Part shown: piece by piece, positions 7,593 through 15,603 of the stretch
Numbering within the stretch: the stretch's first letter is position 1
How the letters are laid out: each line of letters opens with the position of its first letter
NCBI GenBank assembly: GCA_021833345.1
Contig: JAKBFW010000005.1
Span: 1-41,709 of the forward strand
Direction: 5' to 3'
DNA: 41,709 bases
Source of the DNA: Pseudomonadota bacterium
GTDB taxonomy: Bacteria; Actinomycetota; Actinomycetes; Actinomycetales; Cellulomonadaceae
Position numbers and translations under genes: made by a program
Notes under the pieces: model-generated
The model's database searches: none
What the model was told of the DNA's origin: nothing
The model's input: the letters and a program-made list of their open reading frames with translations, nothing else

Positions 7593-8444
7593 TCATCCTA
7601 GCGAGGCGTCGTCGTCCTCTTCCGGTGGTACCGGAGGGTGGACCGCGGGCACGTCGCGACCGCCCGGGGCGCGCGGGACGTCGGCCTCCGCCGCCGCGGC
7701 ACCCGCCGCGATGCGCGCCTTCTGGGTCGCCGCGTAGACGTCCACGTACTCCTGACCGGAGAGGCTCATCAGCGCATACATGATCTCGTCCGTCACGGCG
7801 CGGAGGATGAACCTGTCGTTCTCCATGCCCTTGTACCTGCTGAAGTCGAGCGGCTCGCCCACGACCACGCCGATCCGGATCGGCTTCGGGATGGTCTGCC
7901 CGATGGGTTGCGCGACGTTCGTGCCGACCATCGCGACCGGGATCACCGGGGAGCCGGACTCGAGCGCGAGCCGCGCCACCCCCGTCTTGCCGCGGTAGAG
8001 CCGGCCGTCCGGGCTACGCGTGCCCTCCGGGTAGATGCCGAAGAGGCCACCCGCCTGGAGTCGCTTGAGCCCGGTGTTGAGGGCGGCCTCGCTGGCCTTG
8101 CCGCCGCTGCGGTCCACCGGGATCGTGCCGACCCCGCGGAAGAAGCCAGCCTTGAGCCGTCCCTTGACCCCGCTCCCGGTGAAGTACTCGGACTTCCCGA
8201 TGAACACGATCTCGCGGTCGAGGACGAGCGGCAGGACGAACGAGTCGATCACCGCGAGGTGGTTGCTCGCGAGGATCGCGCCGCCGTCGGCAGGGACGTG
8301 CTCGACGCCGCGCACCCACGGTCGGAAGATCAGGTGCAGCAGCGGACCGACCATCACCCGCTTCATCAACCAGTAGAACAACCCGCCACCTCTCGCCGCT
8401 GCCTGAGGGCTCCGTCTGACGTGCGCGGAGCCGACCGCGGACAT
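7593..8444 (-). CDS. plsC: 1-acyl-sn-glycerol-3-phosphate acyltransferase family protein
   Basis: 283 aa. Transfers an acyl chain to lysophosphatidic acid or a related acceptor at the membrane. Seen: acyltransferase block I NHLAVID (H-X4-D) near residue 61, block III GIYPEGTRSPDGRLYRGKTG, and VIPVAMVGT; the C-terminus (about 60 aa) is a low-complexity Ala/Pro/Asp tail. Start ATG 8444 has no ribosome site; a minus-strand TAGAGT at 8464-8459 lies 14 nt upstream, implying a very short leader. The acceptor could also be another glycolipid, since this family is broad. It is divergent from a membrane-protein gene across 31 bp. Confidence 0.85.
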   Translation of the reverse strand: MSAVGSAHVRRSPQAAARGGGLFYWLMKRVMVGPLLHLIFRPWVRGVEHVPADGGAILASNHLAVIDSFVLPLVLDREIVFIGKSEYFTGSGVKGRLKAGFFRGVGTIPVDRSGGKASEAALNTGLKRLQAGGLFGIYPEGTRSPDGRLYRGKTGVARLALESGSPVIPVAMVGTNVAQPIGQTIPKPIRIGVVVGEPLDFSRYKGMENDRFILRAVTDEIMYALMSLSGQEYVDVYAATQKARIAAGAAAAEADVPRAPGGRDVPAVHPPVPPEEDDDASLG

Positions 8445-8458
8445 GCCGTCGTGTTCCG

Positions 8459-8468
8459 ACTCTAGAGT
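8459..8468. promoter_or_regulatory. palindromic bidirectional -10 element ACTCTAGAGT
   Basis: The 10-bp palindrome gives TAGAGT on both strands (plus 8463-8468, minus 8464-8459), sharing the central TA. The plus copy is 7 nt from ATG 8476 (leaderless), the minus copy 14 nt from ATG 8444. The two promoters cannot be opened independently. Confidence 0.6.
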
Positions 8469-8475
8469 GCTGCGT

Positions 8476-9009
8476 ATGCCAGCACGTCACGATCCGCCCA
8501 CCGGAGACACACCGGAGGACCGCTCCTCCGAGGAGGACTCCTCCGACGAGGCCCGCTGGGCCGAGATCGTGGCCGAGCTCGGAGACCTCGGCATCGATGA
8601 GCACGACCTCGACGAGGACGGCGACGATCCGGGATCATCTTCCCGCGTAACCTACCGCGTGGCGCCGGGCGTCCCGGACAACCGTCCTGGTGCGACCCCC
8701 CCGCTCACCGGTCGCGACTGGGACGGGACGGCGCAGATCGACCGCGCCGAGTCCGAGGTGGACGACACCGAGCACTTCGTGCCACCGGACCCGGGACCGA
8801 TCTTCTCCGGGAACCCGGCATTGACGCTTGCGTGGATCGGTGCCGCCGGCGGGGCGATCCTGCTGCTCGTCCTCGTGGTGGTCGGTGGGTCGGTCCCGGC
8901 CGTCGTCGCACGCGTGACCGCGGTCGTGTTCGTCGCGTCGTGCGCGTACCTCGTGTGGCGGATGCCGCACCGACGCGACCATGACGACGACCCTGGCGCG
9001 GTCGTCTGA
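8476..9009 (+). CDS. conserved actinobacterial membrane protein
   Basis: 177 aa, function unknown. Seen: a long acidic, disordered N-terminal half (Asp/Glu/Ser rich), the pattern EHFVPPDPGPIF before the membrane part, two hydrophobic segments (about residues 116-138 and 143-160), and a short charged tail RMPHRRDHDDD. Similar proteins sit beside glucokinase in streptomycetes (from memory). The leaderless start ATG 8476 follows TAGAGT by 7 nt. It is convergent with the glucokinase gene. Confidence 0.75.
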   Translation: MPARHDPPTGDTPEDRSSEEDSSDEARWAEIVAELGDLGIDEHDLDEDGDDPGSSSRVTYRVAPGVPDNRPGATPPLTGRDWDGTAQIDRAESEVDDTEHFVPPDPGPIFSGNPALTLAWIGAAGGAILLLVLVVVGGSVPAVVARVTAVVFVASCAYLVWRMPHRRDHDDDPGAVV

Positions 9010-9051
9010 TCGAGCGTGCCGGGACCGGTCGCTCCAGCCTGGCGTCCGGGC

Positions 9052-9996
9052 TCAGGCCCGGGCGAGGTCCGCGGCCCCCACGATCCCGGCATCGTTGCCC
9101 ATCGCCGCGAGGTTGATGGCCGCCACCGGGCGGTACCCGCTCGCGGAGAGCTGAGAGGCGAACCCGGCACGGGTCGGCTCGAGCAGGAGGTCACCGGCCG
9201 CCCCGACACCGCCGCCGACGACGACCATCGCTGGGTCGAGCACCGCTGCCACCGAGGCCGCACCCTCACCGATCCAGCGGCCGAGCTCAGCGAGCAGCTC
9301 GATCGCCAACGGATCACCCTCCGTGGCCGCGACAGTGATCTGCGGCCCGGTGAGCCCCTCCGGCGAGCCACCTGCCAGTTCGAGGAGCCGGCGGGCACGC
9401 TCCGGGTCGCGCACCATGGCGGACTGCGCCTCCCGGACCAGCGCGCTGCCCGAGGCGTACTGCTCCCAGCACCCGCGGTGCCCGCAGCCGCAGAGGATGC
9501 CGTTCGGCACGACGCGCATGTGTCCGACCTCGGCGGCGACTCCCCAGGCACCTCGCACGAGCGTGCCTCCGACGATCACCGCACCACCGAGACCTGTGCC
9601 GATCGTGAGCATGAGCATGTCGTCGACGTCCCTGCCGACGCCGAACCGGAACTCGGCCCACCCGGCGGCGTTCGCGTCGTTCTCGACGACGATGCGCACG
9701 TCGAGCCCGAGCTCCGCAGCGACGCGGTCGCGCAGGGGGTGGTCCCGCCAGGGCAGGTTCGGCGTGAACAGCACCGTGGCCTGGTCGGAGCTGATGAATC
9801 CCGGGGCCGCCAGACCGATCGCCGCGATCTCGAACTCGGCTGCGAGCTCCTGGCACGCCGCCACGACCGCGCGGTCCACCGCGTCGGAGTCGGCCGCGTC
9901 GGTGGGTCGAACCGACTTGGCCAGGATCACCCCGTTCTCGTCGACCACGCCGGCCGCGATCTTGGTCCCGCCGATGTCCACACCGATCGCGTGCAT
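9052..9996 (-). CDS. glk: ROK-family glucokinase
   Basis: 314 aa. ATP-dependent phosphorylation of glucose, cytoplasmic; in streptomycetes the orthologue GlkA also mediates carbon repression. Seen: phosphate-1 motif IGVDIGGTKIAAGVV at the N-terminus, catalytic region VENDANAAGWAEF, LTIGTGLGGAVIVGG, and the zinc-binding ROK signature CGCGHRGCWEQYASG. Length is standard. Start ATG 9996 has an AAGGA ribosome site. A minus-strand TAGCCT at 10053-10058 would give a leader of about 50 nt. No DNA-binding domain is present, so it is a kinase and not a ROK repressor. Confidence 0.93.
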   Translation of the reverse strand: MHAIGVDIGGTKIAAGVVDENGVILAKSVRPTDAADSDAVDRAVVAACQELAAEFEIAAIGLAAPGFISSDQATVLFTPNLPWRDHPLRDRVAAELGLDVRIVVENDANAAGWAEFRFGVGRDVDDMLMLTIGTGLGGAVIVGGTLVRGAWGVAAEVGHMRVVPNGILCGCGHRGCWEQYASGSALVREAQSAMVRDPERARRLLELAGGSPEGLTGPQITVAATEGDPLAIELLAELGRWIGEGAASVAAVLDPAMVVVGGGVGAAGDLLLEPTRAGFASQLSASGYRPVAAINLAAMGNDAGIVGAADLARA

Positions 9997-10052
9997 GTCC
10001 GTCCTTGCGTGAGCTGTGGGTCATGGTCCGGCCCTGCGCGGGCGCCGAGGTC

Positions 10053-10058
10053 AGGCTA
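10053..10058 (-). promoter_or_regulatory. possible -10 element of glk
   Basis: TAGCCT on the minus strand, about 57 nt upstream of ATG 9996, which has its own ribosome site. The rest of the 9997-10195 gap shows no clear plus-strand promoter; GACGAT at 10133-10138 is a weak candidate for the acyl-CoA ligase. Confidence 0.35.
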
Positions 10059-10195
10059 CGCAGTCGATGACGCGCGCAGCACGGTGTCTCGCGTCCGGGG
10101 ACCGCACGCACAGGCTATCGATCCGGGTATGGGACGATCGGGACCGAACGTCCTTGACGTTCGTGGCACCTTCTTCGACTGACAATGGAGCCAGC

Positions 10196-12019
10196 ATGGA
10201 AGAGTTCCGCACCCCGGTCCTGGTCGAGCTCGATCCGACGTCGAATCTGAACGACCTCCTCGCCGAGCGCGTCGCGGCCGGGCCGGATCGTGTAATGATC
10301 GAGCACAAGACCTCACCGGACGGCCCATGGATCCCGATCAGCGCGCGTGAGTTCGACGCCGAGGTCGTCGCGGTCGCCAAGGGGCTCGCGGCGCGTGGTG
10401 TGCAACCGGGCGACCACGTCGGCATCATGTCGCACACGCGGTACGAGTGGACCCTCCTCGACTGGGCGACCTGGGCTGCTGGAGCGGTCCCGGTCCCGCT
10501 CTACGAGACGTCGTCGGCCGAGCAGGTCGCGTGGATCCTTGCCGACTCGGACGTGCGGCTCCTCGTCGTGGAGACCTACGAGCACGCTGCCACGGTGGCG
10601 TCCCTCGGCGACCGACCCAGCGCTCTGACCGATGTCCTCGTCCTCGACGACGGCGCGATCGACACGCTGATGGCCGACGGCGCGGGCACGGCCGACGTCG
10701 AGATCACGCGTCGTCGGTCGATCGCCGACCTCGACGACGTCGCGACGATCATCTACACCTCGGGGACCACCGGTCGCCCCAAGGGTGTCGAGCTCATGCA
10801 CCGGAACTTCGCCGTGCTCACCGTGAACACCGCGCGGGATCTCCACGAGGTCGTGAGCGCCCCGGGCTCGCGCACCTTGCTGTTCATGCCCCTCGCCCAC
10901 GTGTTCGCCCGCTTCATCGAGGTCCTCTGCGTCCCGGCCGGGGTCGTGCTCGGCCACACGTCCGACACGACGACGCTGCTCGCCGACCTGGCGAGCTTTC
11001 GCCCGACGTTCATCCTCTCCGTCCCGCGCGTCTTCGAGAAGGTCTACAACGCGTCCGAGCAGAAGGCAGCCATCACGGGCCGGCTCGGGATCTTCCAGCG
11101 GGCAGCGAAGACGGCGATCGTGTACTCGCGCGCACTGGACGACCCGCGCGGCCCGAGCCCGTGGTTGCGGCTCCAGCACCGGGTGGCCGACGTCCTCGTC
11201 CTGTCGAAGATCCGGGCCGCGCTCGGCGGTCAGGCGTCGTGGGCGATCTCCGGCGGAGCGCCGCTCGGCGAGCGGCTCGGGCACTTCTACCGAGGTGTCG
11301 GGTTGACCGTGCTGGAGGGCTACGGGCTCACGGAGACGACCGCCCCGACCGTCGTGAACCGCCCCGGGCGGGTGAAGATCGGCACGGTCGGTCCCGCGCT
11401 CCCCGGCACCGCCATGCGGATCGCGGCTGACGGAGAGATCGAGATCCAGGGAGAGCACGTGTTCCGTGGCTACCACGGCAACCCGGACGCGACCGCGGCG
11501 GCGTTCGACGACGGCTGGTTCCGCACGGGCGACCTGGGCAGCATCGACGTGGACGGGTACCTGCGCATCACGGGCCGCAAGAAGGAGATCATCGTCACCG
11601 CGGGCGGGAAGAACGTCGCCCCGGCGGTCCTCGAAGACCGCCTGCGAGGACACCCGCTCGTGAGCCAGGTCGTCGTGGTCGGCGACCAGAGGCCGTTCAT
11701 CGGCGCTCTCGTGACCCTCGACGCCGAGGGCCTGCCGGGCTGGCTCGCCGCCCACGGCAAGCCGGACATGTCGGTGTCGGCGGCGATCGACGACCCGGAC
11801 GTCCGCGCATCGCTCGACCGTGCGGTCGCGCGCACCAACACGGCTGTCTCACGCGCGGAGTCGATCCGGAAGTACGCGATCCTCACGGCCGACTTCACCG
11901 TCGAGAACGGGTACCTCACGCCTTCGCTCAAGGTCAAGCGCGCGGAGGTCCTCAAGGACTTCGCCGACGAGGTCGAGGCGCTCTACGACGGAGTGCGCGC
12001 GGGCGGCCCGCAGGAGTGA
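10196..12019 (+). CDS. fadD: long-chain fatty-acid-CoA ligase
   Basis: 607 aa. Activates long-chain fatty acids to acyl-CoA through an acyl-adenylate. Seen: P-loop-like AMP motif IIYTSGTTGRPKGVELMH near residue 185, LEGYGLTETTAPTV, the hinge GWFRTGDLGSID, TGRKKEIIVTAGGKNVAP, and the C-terminal catalytic Lys in TPSLKVKRAEVLKDF. Length matches the FadD15 group, which occupies the same place in M. tuberculosis. Start ATG 10196 has TGGAG upstream; the frame open to 10016 overlaps the glk promoter and does not look coding. Confidence 0.93.
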   Translation: MEEFRTPVLVELDPTSNLNDLLAERVAAGPDRVMIEHKTSPDGPWIPISAREFDAEVVAVAKGLAARGVQPGDHVGIMSHTRYEWTLLDWATWAAGAVPVPLYETSSAEQVAWILADSDVRLLVVETYEHAATVASLGDRPSALTDVLVLDDGAIDTLMADGAGTADVEITRRRSIADLDDVATIIYTSGTTGRPKGVELMHRNFAVLTVNTARDLHEVVSAPGSRTLLFMPLAHVFARFIEVLCVPAGVVLGHTSDTTTLLADLASFRPTFILSVPRVFEKVYNASEQKAAITGRLGIFQRAAKTAIVYSRALDDPRGPSPWLRLQHRVADVLVLSKIRAALGGQASWAISGGAPLGERLGHFYRGVGLTVLEGYGLTETTAPTVVNRPGRVKIGTVGPALPGTAMRIAADGEIEIQGEHVFRGYHGNPDATAAAFDDGWFRTGDLGSIDVDGYLRITGRKKEIIVTAGGKNVAPAVLEDRLRGHPLVSQVVVVGDQRPFIGALVTLDAEGLPGWLAAHGKPDMSVSAAIDDPDVRASLDRAVARTNTAVSRAESIRKYAILTADFTVENGYLTPSLKVKRAEVLKDFADEVEALYDGVRAGGPQE

Positions 12020-12039
12020 GGTGGCCCGGACCAGCCACC
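12020..12039. terminator. small hairpin after fadD
   Basis: Arms GGTGGC/GCCACC (12020-12025, 12034-12039) with an 8-nt loop directly after the stop. It is weak and has no T-tract. The remaining gap to 12130 shows nothing else I can support. Confidence 0.25.
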
Positions 12040-12129
12040 GCGGCGGGCCGGCGCACGTGGACCGACCTGCCGTGCCGAGGCGGTCGCACGATCCGTCGAC
12101 GCGGCGACCCGCGCGCCGCCACGCGGTTG

Positions 12130-12306
12130 TCACACGGCTCGGACCATGCGCAGCGGCGGCACCATCCCCGACGAGGCGAGGACCTCGAGGGCGTCGCACT
12201 CGGCGTCGTCTAGATCCGGGGCACCGACGGGGATGGTCAAGAAGGTCACGACGCAGTCGGCGCACGCATCCCCGCGCACCGTGCAACGTCCGCAGTCGAT
12301 CATCAT
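12130..12306 (-). CDS. small four-cysteine protein, conserved in actinobacteria
   Basis: 58 aa, function unknown. Seen: N-terminal CGRC and CADC pairs (Cys 5, 8, 15, 18: CX2C-X6-CX2C), which look like a zinc or iron-sulfur knuckle, then an acidic middle (DLDDAECDALEVL) and a C-terminal SSGMVPPLRMV that I recall as conserved in streptomycete homologues. Leaderless: TAGCGT at 12314-12319 (minus strand) lies 7 nt before ATG 12306. Upstream is GTGTCGGAG-N8-TAGCGT, matching the RecA-independent DNA-damage promoter, as for the divergent nuclease. A role in the damage response is inferred from this shared control. Confidence 0.8.
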   Translation of the reverse strand: MMIDCGRCTVRGDACADCVVTFLTIPVGAPDLDDAECDALEVLASSGMVPPLRMVRAV

Positions 12307-12313
12307 GCACGCG

Positions 12314-12336
12314 ACGCTAGCGCCGCCCTCCGACAC
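12314..12336 (-). promoter_or_regulatory. RecA-NDp/PafBC-type promoter of the Cys4 protein
   Basis: On the minus strand GTGTCGGAG (12336-12328), then exactly 8 nt, then TAGCGT (12319-12314), 7 nt before ATG 12306. The published mycobacterial consensus, as I recall it, is tTGTCRgtg-N8-TAnnnT. The core TGTCRG, the final G, the spacer and the -10 all agree. Confidence 0.65.
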
Positions 12337-12372
12337 CGCACCGGGGCGTGTCCCCCGTGCGCCGACGCATGC

Positions 12373-12395
12373 GTGTCGGAGCAGCGGTCTACGGT
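12373..12395 (+). promoter_or_regulatory. RecA-NDp/PafBC-type promoter of the DEDDh/GIY-YIG nuclease
   Basis: GTGTCGGAG (12373-12381), 8 nt, then TACGGT (12390-12395), 6 nt before ATG 12402. It is the mirror image of the minus-strand promoter at 12314-12336, with the same 9-bp box and the same spacer length. Confidence 0.65.
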
Positions 12396-12401
12396 CTCCG
12401 C

Positions 12402-14201
12402 ATGCGCCCGATCGACGCCGCCTCCCCGAGCCGGGTCTCCGGCACCGGTACGCCGGTGCAGCCATCGCTCGACGACCTGGGGACACCGCTGCACGAGGTC
12501 ACGTTCGTCGTGGTCGACCTCGAGACCACCGGCGGCACACCGATCTCCTCCGCCATCACCGAGATCGGCGCGGTCAAGGTCCGCGGGGGTGAGGTTCTGG
12601 GTGAGCTCCAGACCCTGGTCGACCCCGGCACCCCGGTCCCCGCTTTCATCTCGGCGCTCACGGGGATCACGACGGCGATGGTCCGCGATGCGCCTCGGAT
12701 CGATGCCGTGGTGCCGGCCTTCGCGGAGTTCATCCGCGGGAGCGTCCTCGTCGCCCACAACGCGCCGTTCGACGTCGGGTTCCTCAAGTCAGCGTTCGCC
12801 CAGTCGGGCCATCCCTGGCCGGGTAACCAGGTCCTGGACACCGTCCGGCTCGCCAGGCGCGTCGTGCTGCGCGACGAGGCCCCGAACCACAAGCTCGGCA
12901 CGCTCGCAGCCCTGTTCGGCGCCACGGTCACCCCGGACCACCGCGCGCTCTCCGACGCGCGGGCCACGGTCGACGTCCTGCACGCCCTGCTCGCGCGTCT
13001 CGCGCCGCTCGGCGTCACGCATCTCGAGGACCTCGCGACCGCGACCGACCCCGTGCCCGAGGACGTCAGGCGCAAGCGCACGCTGGCCGACGGGCTCCCG
13101 GACGCGCCGGGCGTGTACATGTTCGTCGGCCCGGGACGCGAGGTCCTCTACGTCGGGACCTCGACGTCGATCCGCACCCGCGTCCGGAGCTATTTCACGG
13201 CGGCCGAGAAGCGTCGACGGATGACCGAGATGATCCGGGTCGCCGAGTCGGTCACGCCCGTCGTCTGCGCGACCACGCTGGAGGCGCAGGTCCGCGAGCT
13301 GCGCCTGATCGCCGAGCACGTGCCGCGGTACAACCGCAGGTCGCGCTTCCCGCAGCGGATGCCGTGGGTCCGCCTGACCTCGGAACCGTTCCCCCGCCTC
13401 TCCGTCGTCCGGGACGTCAGGGACGACGTCGGCGACGGCGCCGCGTACATCGGACCGTTCCCCTCGCGACTCGCGGCACAGTCCGCGGTCGACGCCCTCC
13501 ACGAGACGTTCGCGATCCGACGGTGCAGCCTGCGGCTCCCGGCCGTCGCCGCGCCCGGCGCGAGCCCGTGCGCCTTGGCGGGGATGGGTCGGTGCGGTGC
13601 ACCGTGCACCGGGGCGCAGTCGGACGACGACTACGCCGAGGTCGTCGCCGCCGTGCGCGCCGCGATGACCGCGGACACGCGACCGGTGGTTCGTGCGCAC
13701 GCCCAGCGGATCGCGGCCCTGTCGGCCGAGGAGCGGTTCGAGGAGGCCCGTGCGGTCCGTGACCGGTTGGACGACTTCCTGCGGGGCGCCGCGCGCGCCC
13801 AACGGTTCACCCCGCTCGCGCTCTCCGCGGAGCTCGTGGCCGCCCAGCGGGTGGGCAACGGCAACTGGGAGCTCGTCGTGATCCGCCATGGACGTCTCGC
13901 CGGCACCGCTGTCGTCACCGGGCGACTCGACCCGCGCCCGGCGATCGAGTCGCTGAGGCTCGCGGCGGAGCACGTACCGGCTCCCCGCGCCCCGGCGAGC
14001 GCGGCCCACCCGGAAGAGACGGACCTGCTGATCGCCTGGCTCGGACGCCCCGGCGTCCGACTCGTGGCCGTCGACGCGCCGCTCTCCTGCCCGATCAGCG
14101 GAGCCGGGGCCTTCATCGGTCCCGGCCGGACGGCCGCGGCCGTCGCGGCGGCTGATCAGGAACGAGCCCGTCACGACACCGACGCCGTCGGCGCGGCATG
14201 A
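12402..14201 (+). CDS. DEDDh exonuclease fused to a UvrC-like GIY-YIG nuclease
   Basis: 599 aa. Seen: a DnaQ-type 3'-5' exonuclease at about residues 30-200 with VVDLETTGG (Asp39, Glu41), LVAHNAPFDVGFL and HRALSDARATVDVL (the DEDDh set complete); a GIY-YIG domain from LPDAPGVYMF through VLYVGTSTSIRTRVRSYF with the catalytic Glu in LEAQVRELRLIAEH; a UvrC-type four-cysteine cluster RRCSL...SPCALAGMGRCGAPCTG (possible 4Fe-4S site); and a UVR-like helix pair (LSAEERFEEARAVRDRLDDFL). It lacks the UvrC C-terminal RNase H and HhH domains. This fusion is known in actinobacteria (Rv2191) and is often annotated as Pol III epsilon, but a repair or processing nuclease is more likely. The leaderless start is at 12402. 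Confidence 0.88.
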   Translation: MRPIDAASPSRVSGTGTPVQPSLDDLGTPLHEVTFVVVDLETTGGTPISSAITEIGAVKVRGGEVLGELQTLVDPGTPVPAFISALTGITTAMVRDAPRIDAVVPAFAEFIRGSVLVAHNAPFDVGFLKSAFAQSGHPWPGNQVLDTVRLARRVVLRDEAPNHKLGTLAALFGATVTPDHRALSDARATVDVLHALLARLAPLGVTHLEDLATATDPVPEDVRRKRTLADGLPDAPGVYMFVGPGREVLYVGTSTSIRTRVRSYFTAAEKRRRMTEMIRVAESVTPVVCATTLEAQVRELRLIAEHVPRYNRRSRFPQRMPWVRLTSEPFPRLSVVRDVRDDVGDGAAYIGPFPSRLAAQSAVDALHETFAIRRCSLRLPAVAAPGASPCALAGMGRCGAPCTGAQSDDDYAEVVAAVRAAMTADTRPVVRAHAQRIAALSAEERFEEARAVRDRLDDFLRGAARAQRFTPLALSAELVAAQRVGNGNWELVVIRHGRLAGTAVVTGRLDPRPAIESLRLAAEHVPAPRAPASAAHPEETDLLIAWLGRPGVRLVAVDAPLSCPISGAGAFIGPGRTAAAVAAADQERARHDTDAVGAA

Positions 14202-14208
14202 TGACCCC

Positions 14209-14490
14209 ATGCTGACCGCCATCGTGCTCATCCACACCGCCGCCGACCGCATCCCCGAGGTCGCGACCGCGATCGCCGAGGTCCCGCACGTCAGCGAGGT
14301 CTACTCGGTGACCGGGGAGGTCGACCTGATCGCCCTCGTCCGCGTGCGCGAGCACGAGCAGCTCGCCGACGTCATCGCGGACCAGATCAGCAAGGTCGAG
14401 GGGGTCGAGCGGACCGAGACCTTCATCGCCTTCCGTGCGTACTCGAAGAACGACCTGGCCGCAGCCTTCGCTCTCGGTCTCGAGGACTGA
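14209..14490 (+). CDS. stand-alone Lrp/AsnC ligand-binding (RAM) domain protein
   Basis: 93 aa. Seen: the complete RAM fold pattern, from MLTAIVLIHT through HVSEVYSVTGEVDLIALVRV to VEGVERTETFIAFRAYSK, with no helix-turn-helix. Such single-domain proteins form dimers or octamers and may sense amino acids or modulate full-length Lrp proteins. It begins 7 nt after the nuclease stop. CATGAT (14197-14202) lies 6 nt upstream of ATG 14209, a near match to a leaderless -10, so it may be both read through and separately started. Confidence 0.85.
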   Translation: MLTAIVLIHTAADRIPEVATAIAEVPHVSEVYSVTGEVDLIALVRVREHEQLADVIADQISKVEGVERTETFIAFRAYSKNDLAAAFALGLED

Positions 14491-14535
14491 CAGCGCGCGA
14501 CGCGCACCCCCGCGACCACCCCGGCCCTCGGCGAG

Positions 14536-15603
14536 TCAGGCGGAGGAAGCGGCCACCCACCGCTCGAGCACCGCGGCGGCGGACCCTGCGTCGATCGCAT
14601 GCGCGGCGTGCTCGGTCCCCGCGCGGAGCCGAGCGACGAGGTCTCCGTCGCGGGTGCCCGCGAGGCGACCGTCGGCGACGAGTGCTGCGGCGGCGTTGAG
14701 CAGAACCGTCTCCCGGACCGGGCCCGGCTCGCCTGCCAGCAGTCGTCGTGCGACCTCGGCATTGTGCTGCGCGTCCGCACCACGCAGGTCCGCTGGGGTG
14801 ATGGAGGTCAGACCGAGGTCGCGGGCGGCGTCGAGCGTGTGCTCGACGACCGATCCGTCCCTGACCTCCCAGACCTGCGCCGGCCCGGTCGCGGCGAGCT
14901 CATCGAGGCCGTCAGCCCCCCGGAACACGAGTGCCGAGGTGCCGCGCGAGGCGAAGACGCCCGCCATGAGCGGCGCCATCCGCGGGTCCGCGACACCCAC
15001 GGCGGTCGCCCGTGGCTGGGCCGGATTCGTCAACGGGCCCAGGAAGTTGAACACCGTCGGGATGCCGAGCTCCCCGCGTGCGGTCCCGGCATGCCGCATG
15101 GACGGGTGGAAGACCTGCGCGAAGCAGAACGTGATGCCGACCTCGGTGGCGAGGGCGGCGACGCGGTCGACCGAGTGGTCCAGGCGGATGCCGAGAGCCT
15201 CGAGCACGTCGGCCGACCCGCTCGACGACGATGCCGCCCGGTTCCCGTGCTTCACGACGGTCGTCCCGGTCCCGGCGACCACCAGCGCCGCCATCGTCGA
15301 CACGTTGACCGTGTGCATCCGATCCCCGCCGGTGCCGACGAGGTCGATGCTCGGGCCCGGCACCTCGAAGCGGACGGCGTGCGCGAGCATCGTGTCGGCG
15401 AGCGCGGTCAGCTCGACCACCGACTCACCCTTCGCGCGGAGAGCGACGAGCAACCCGGCGACGCGTACCGGCGAGACGTCGCCGGACATGATCTGGTCCA
15501 TGGCCCACGCCATGTGCGGACCACTGACGTCCGTGCGCGACACCAGGGCGCTCAGCAAGCCGGGCCACGTCGGGTCCGGCAGCTCGGGGTGCATCGAGGT
15601 CAT
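14536..15603 (-). CDS. trpD: anthranilate phosphoribosyltransferase
   Basis: 355 aa. Second step of tryptophan synthesis: anthranilate plus PRPP. Seen: [16 protein letters not shown] (the GTGGD PRPP loop) near residue 85, [23 protein letters not shown], the anthranilate-site Arg region [30 protein letters not shown], and the metal pair region GADGLDEL. Length is normal. ATG 15603 overlaps the stop of the receiver-protein gene as ATGA, so translation is coupled. It is separated from other trp genes, as in other actinobacteria (Rv2192c). Confidence 0.93.
   Translation of the reverse strand: MTSMHPELPDPTWPGLLSALVSRTDVSGPHMAWAMDQIMSGDVSPVRVAGLLVALRAKGESVVELTALADTMLAHAVRFEVPGPSIDLVGTGGDRMHTVNVSTMAALVVAGTGTTVVKHGNRAASSSSGSADVLEALGIRLDHSVDRVAALATEVGITFCFAQVFHPSMRHAGTARGELGIPTVFNFLGPLTNPAQPRATAVGVADPRMAPLMAGVFASRGTSALVFRGADGLDELAATGPAQVWEVRDGSVVEHTLDAARDLGLTSITPADLRGADAQHNAEVARRLLAGEPGPVRETVLLNAAAALVADGRLAGTRDGDLVARLRAGTEHAAHAIDAGSAAAVLERWVAASSA

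Noticed and set aside
9052-9996. ROK-family transcriptional repressor.
   Set aside because: No N-terminal helix-turn-helix; the protein starts directly with the kinase nucleotide motif.
12402-14201. Annotation as replicative DNA polymerase III epsilon subunit.
   Set aside because: The exonuclease is fused to a UvrC-like GIY-YIG and Cys-cluster region, and the promoter is of damage type; a repair nuclease fits better.
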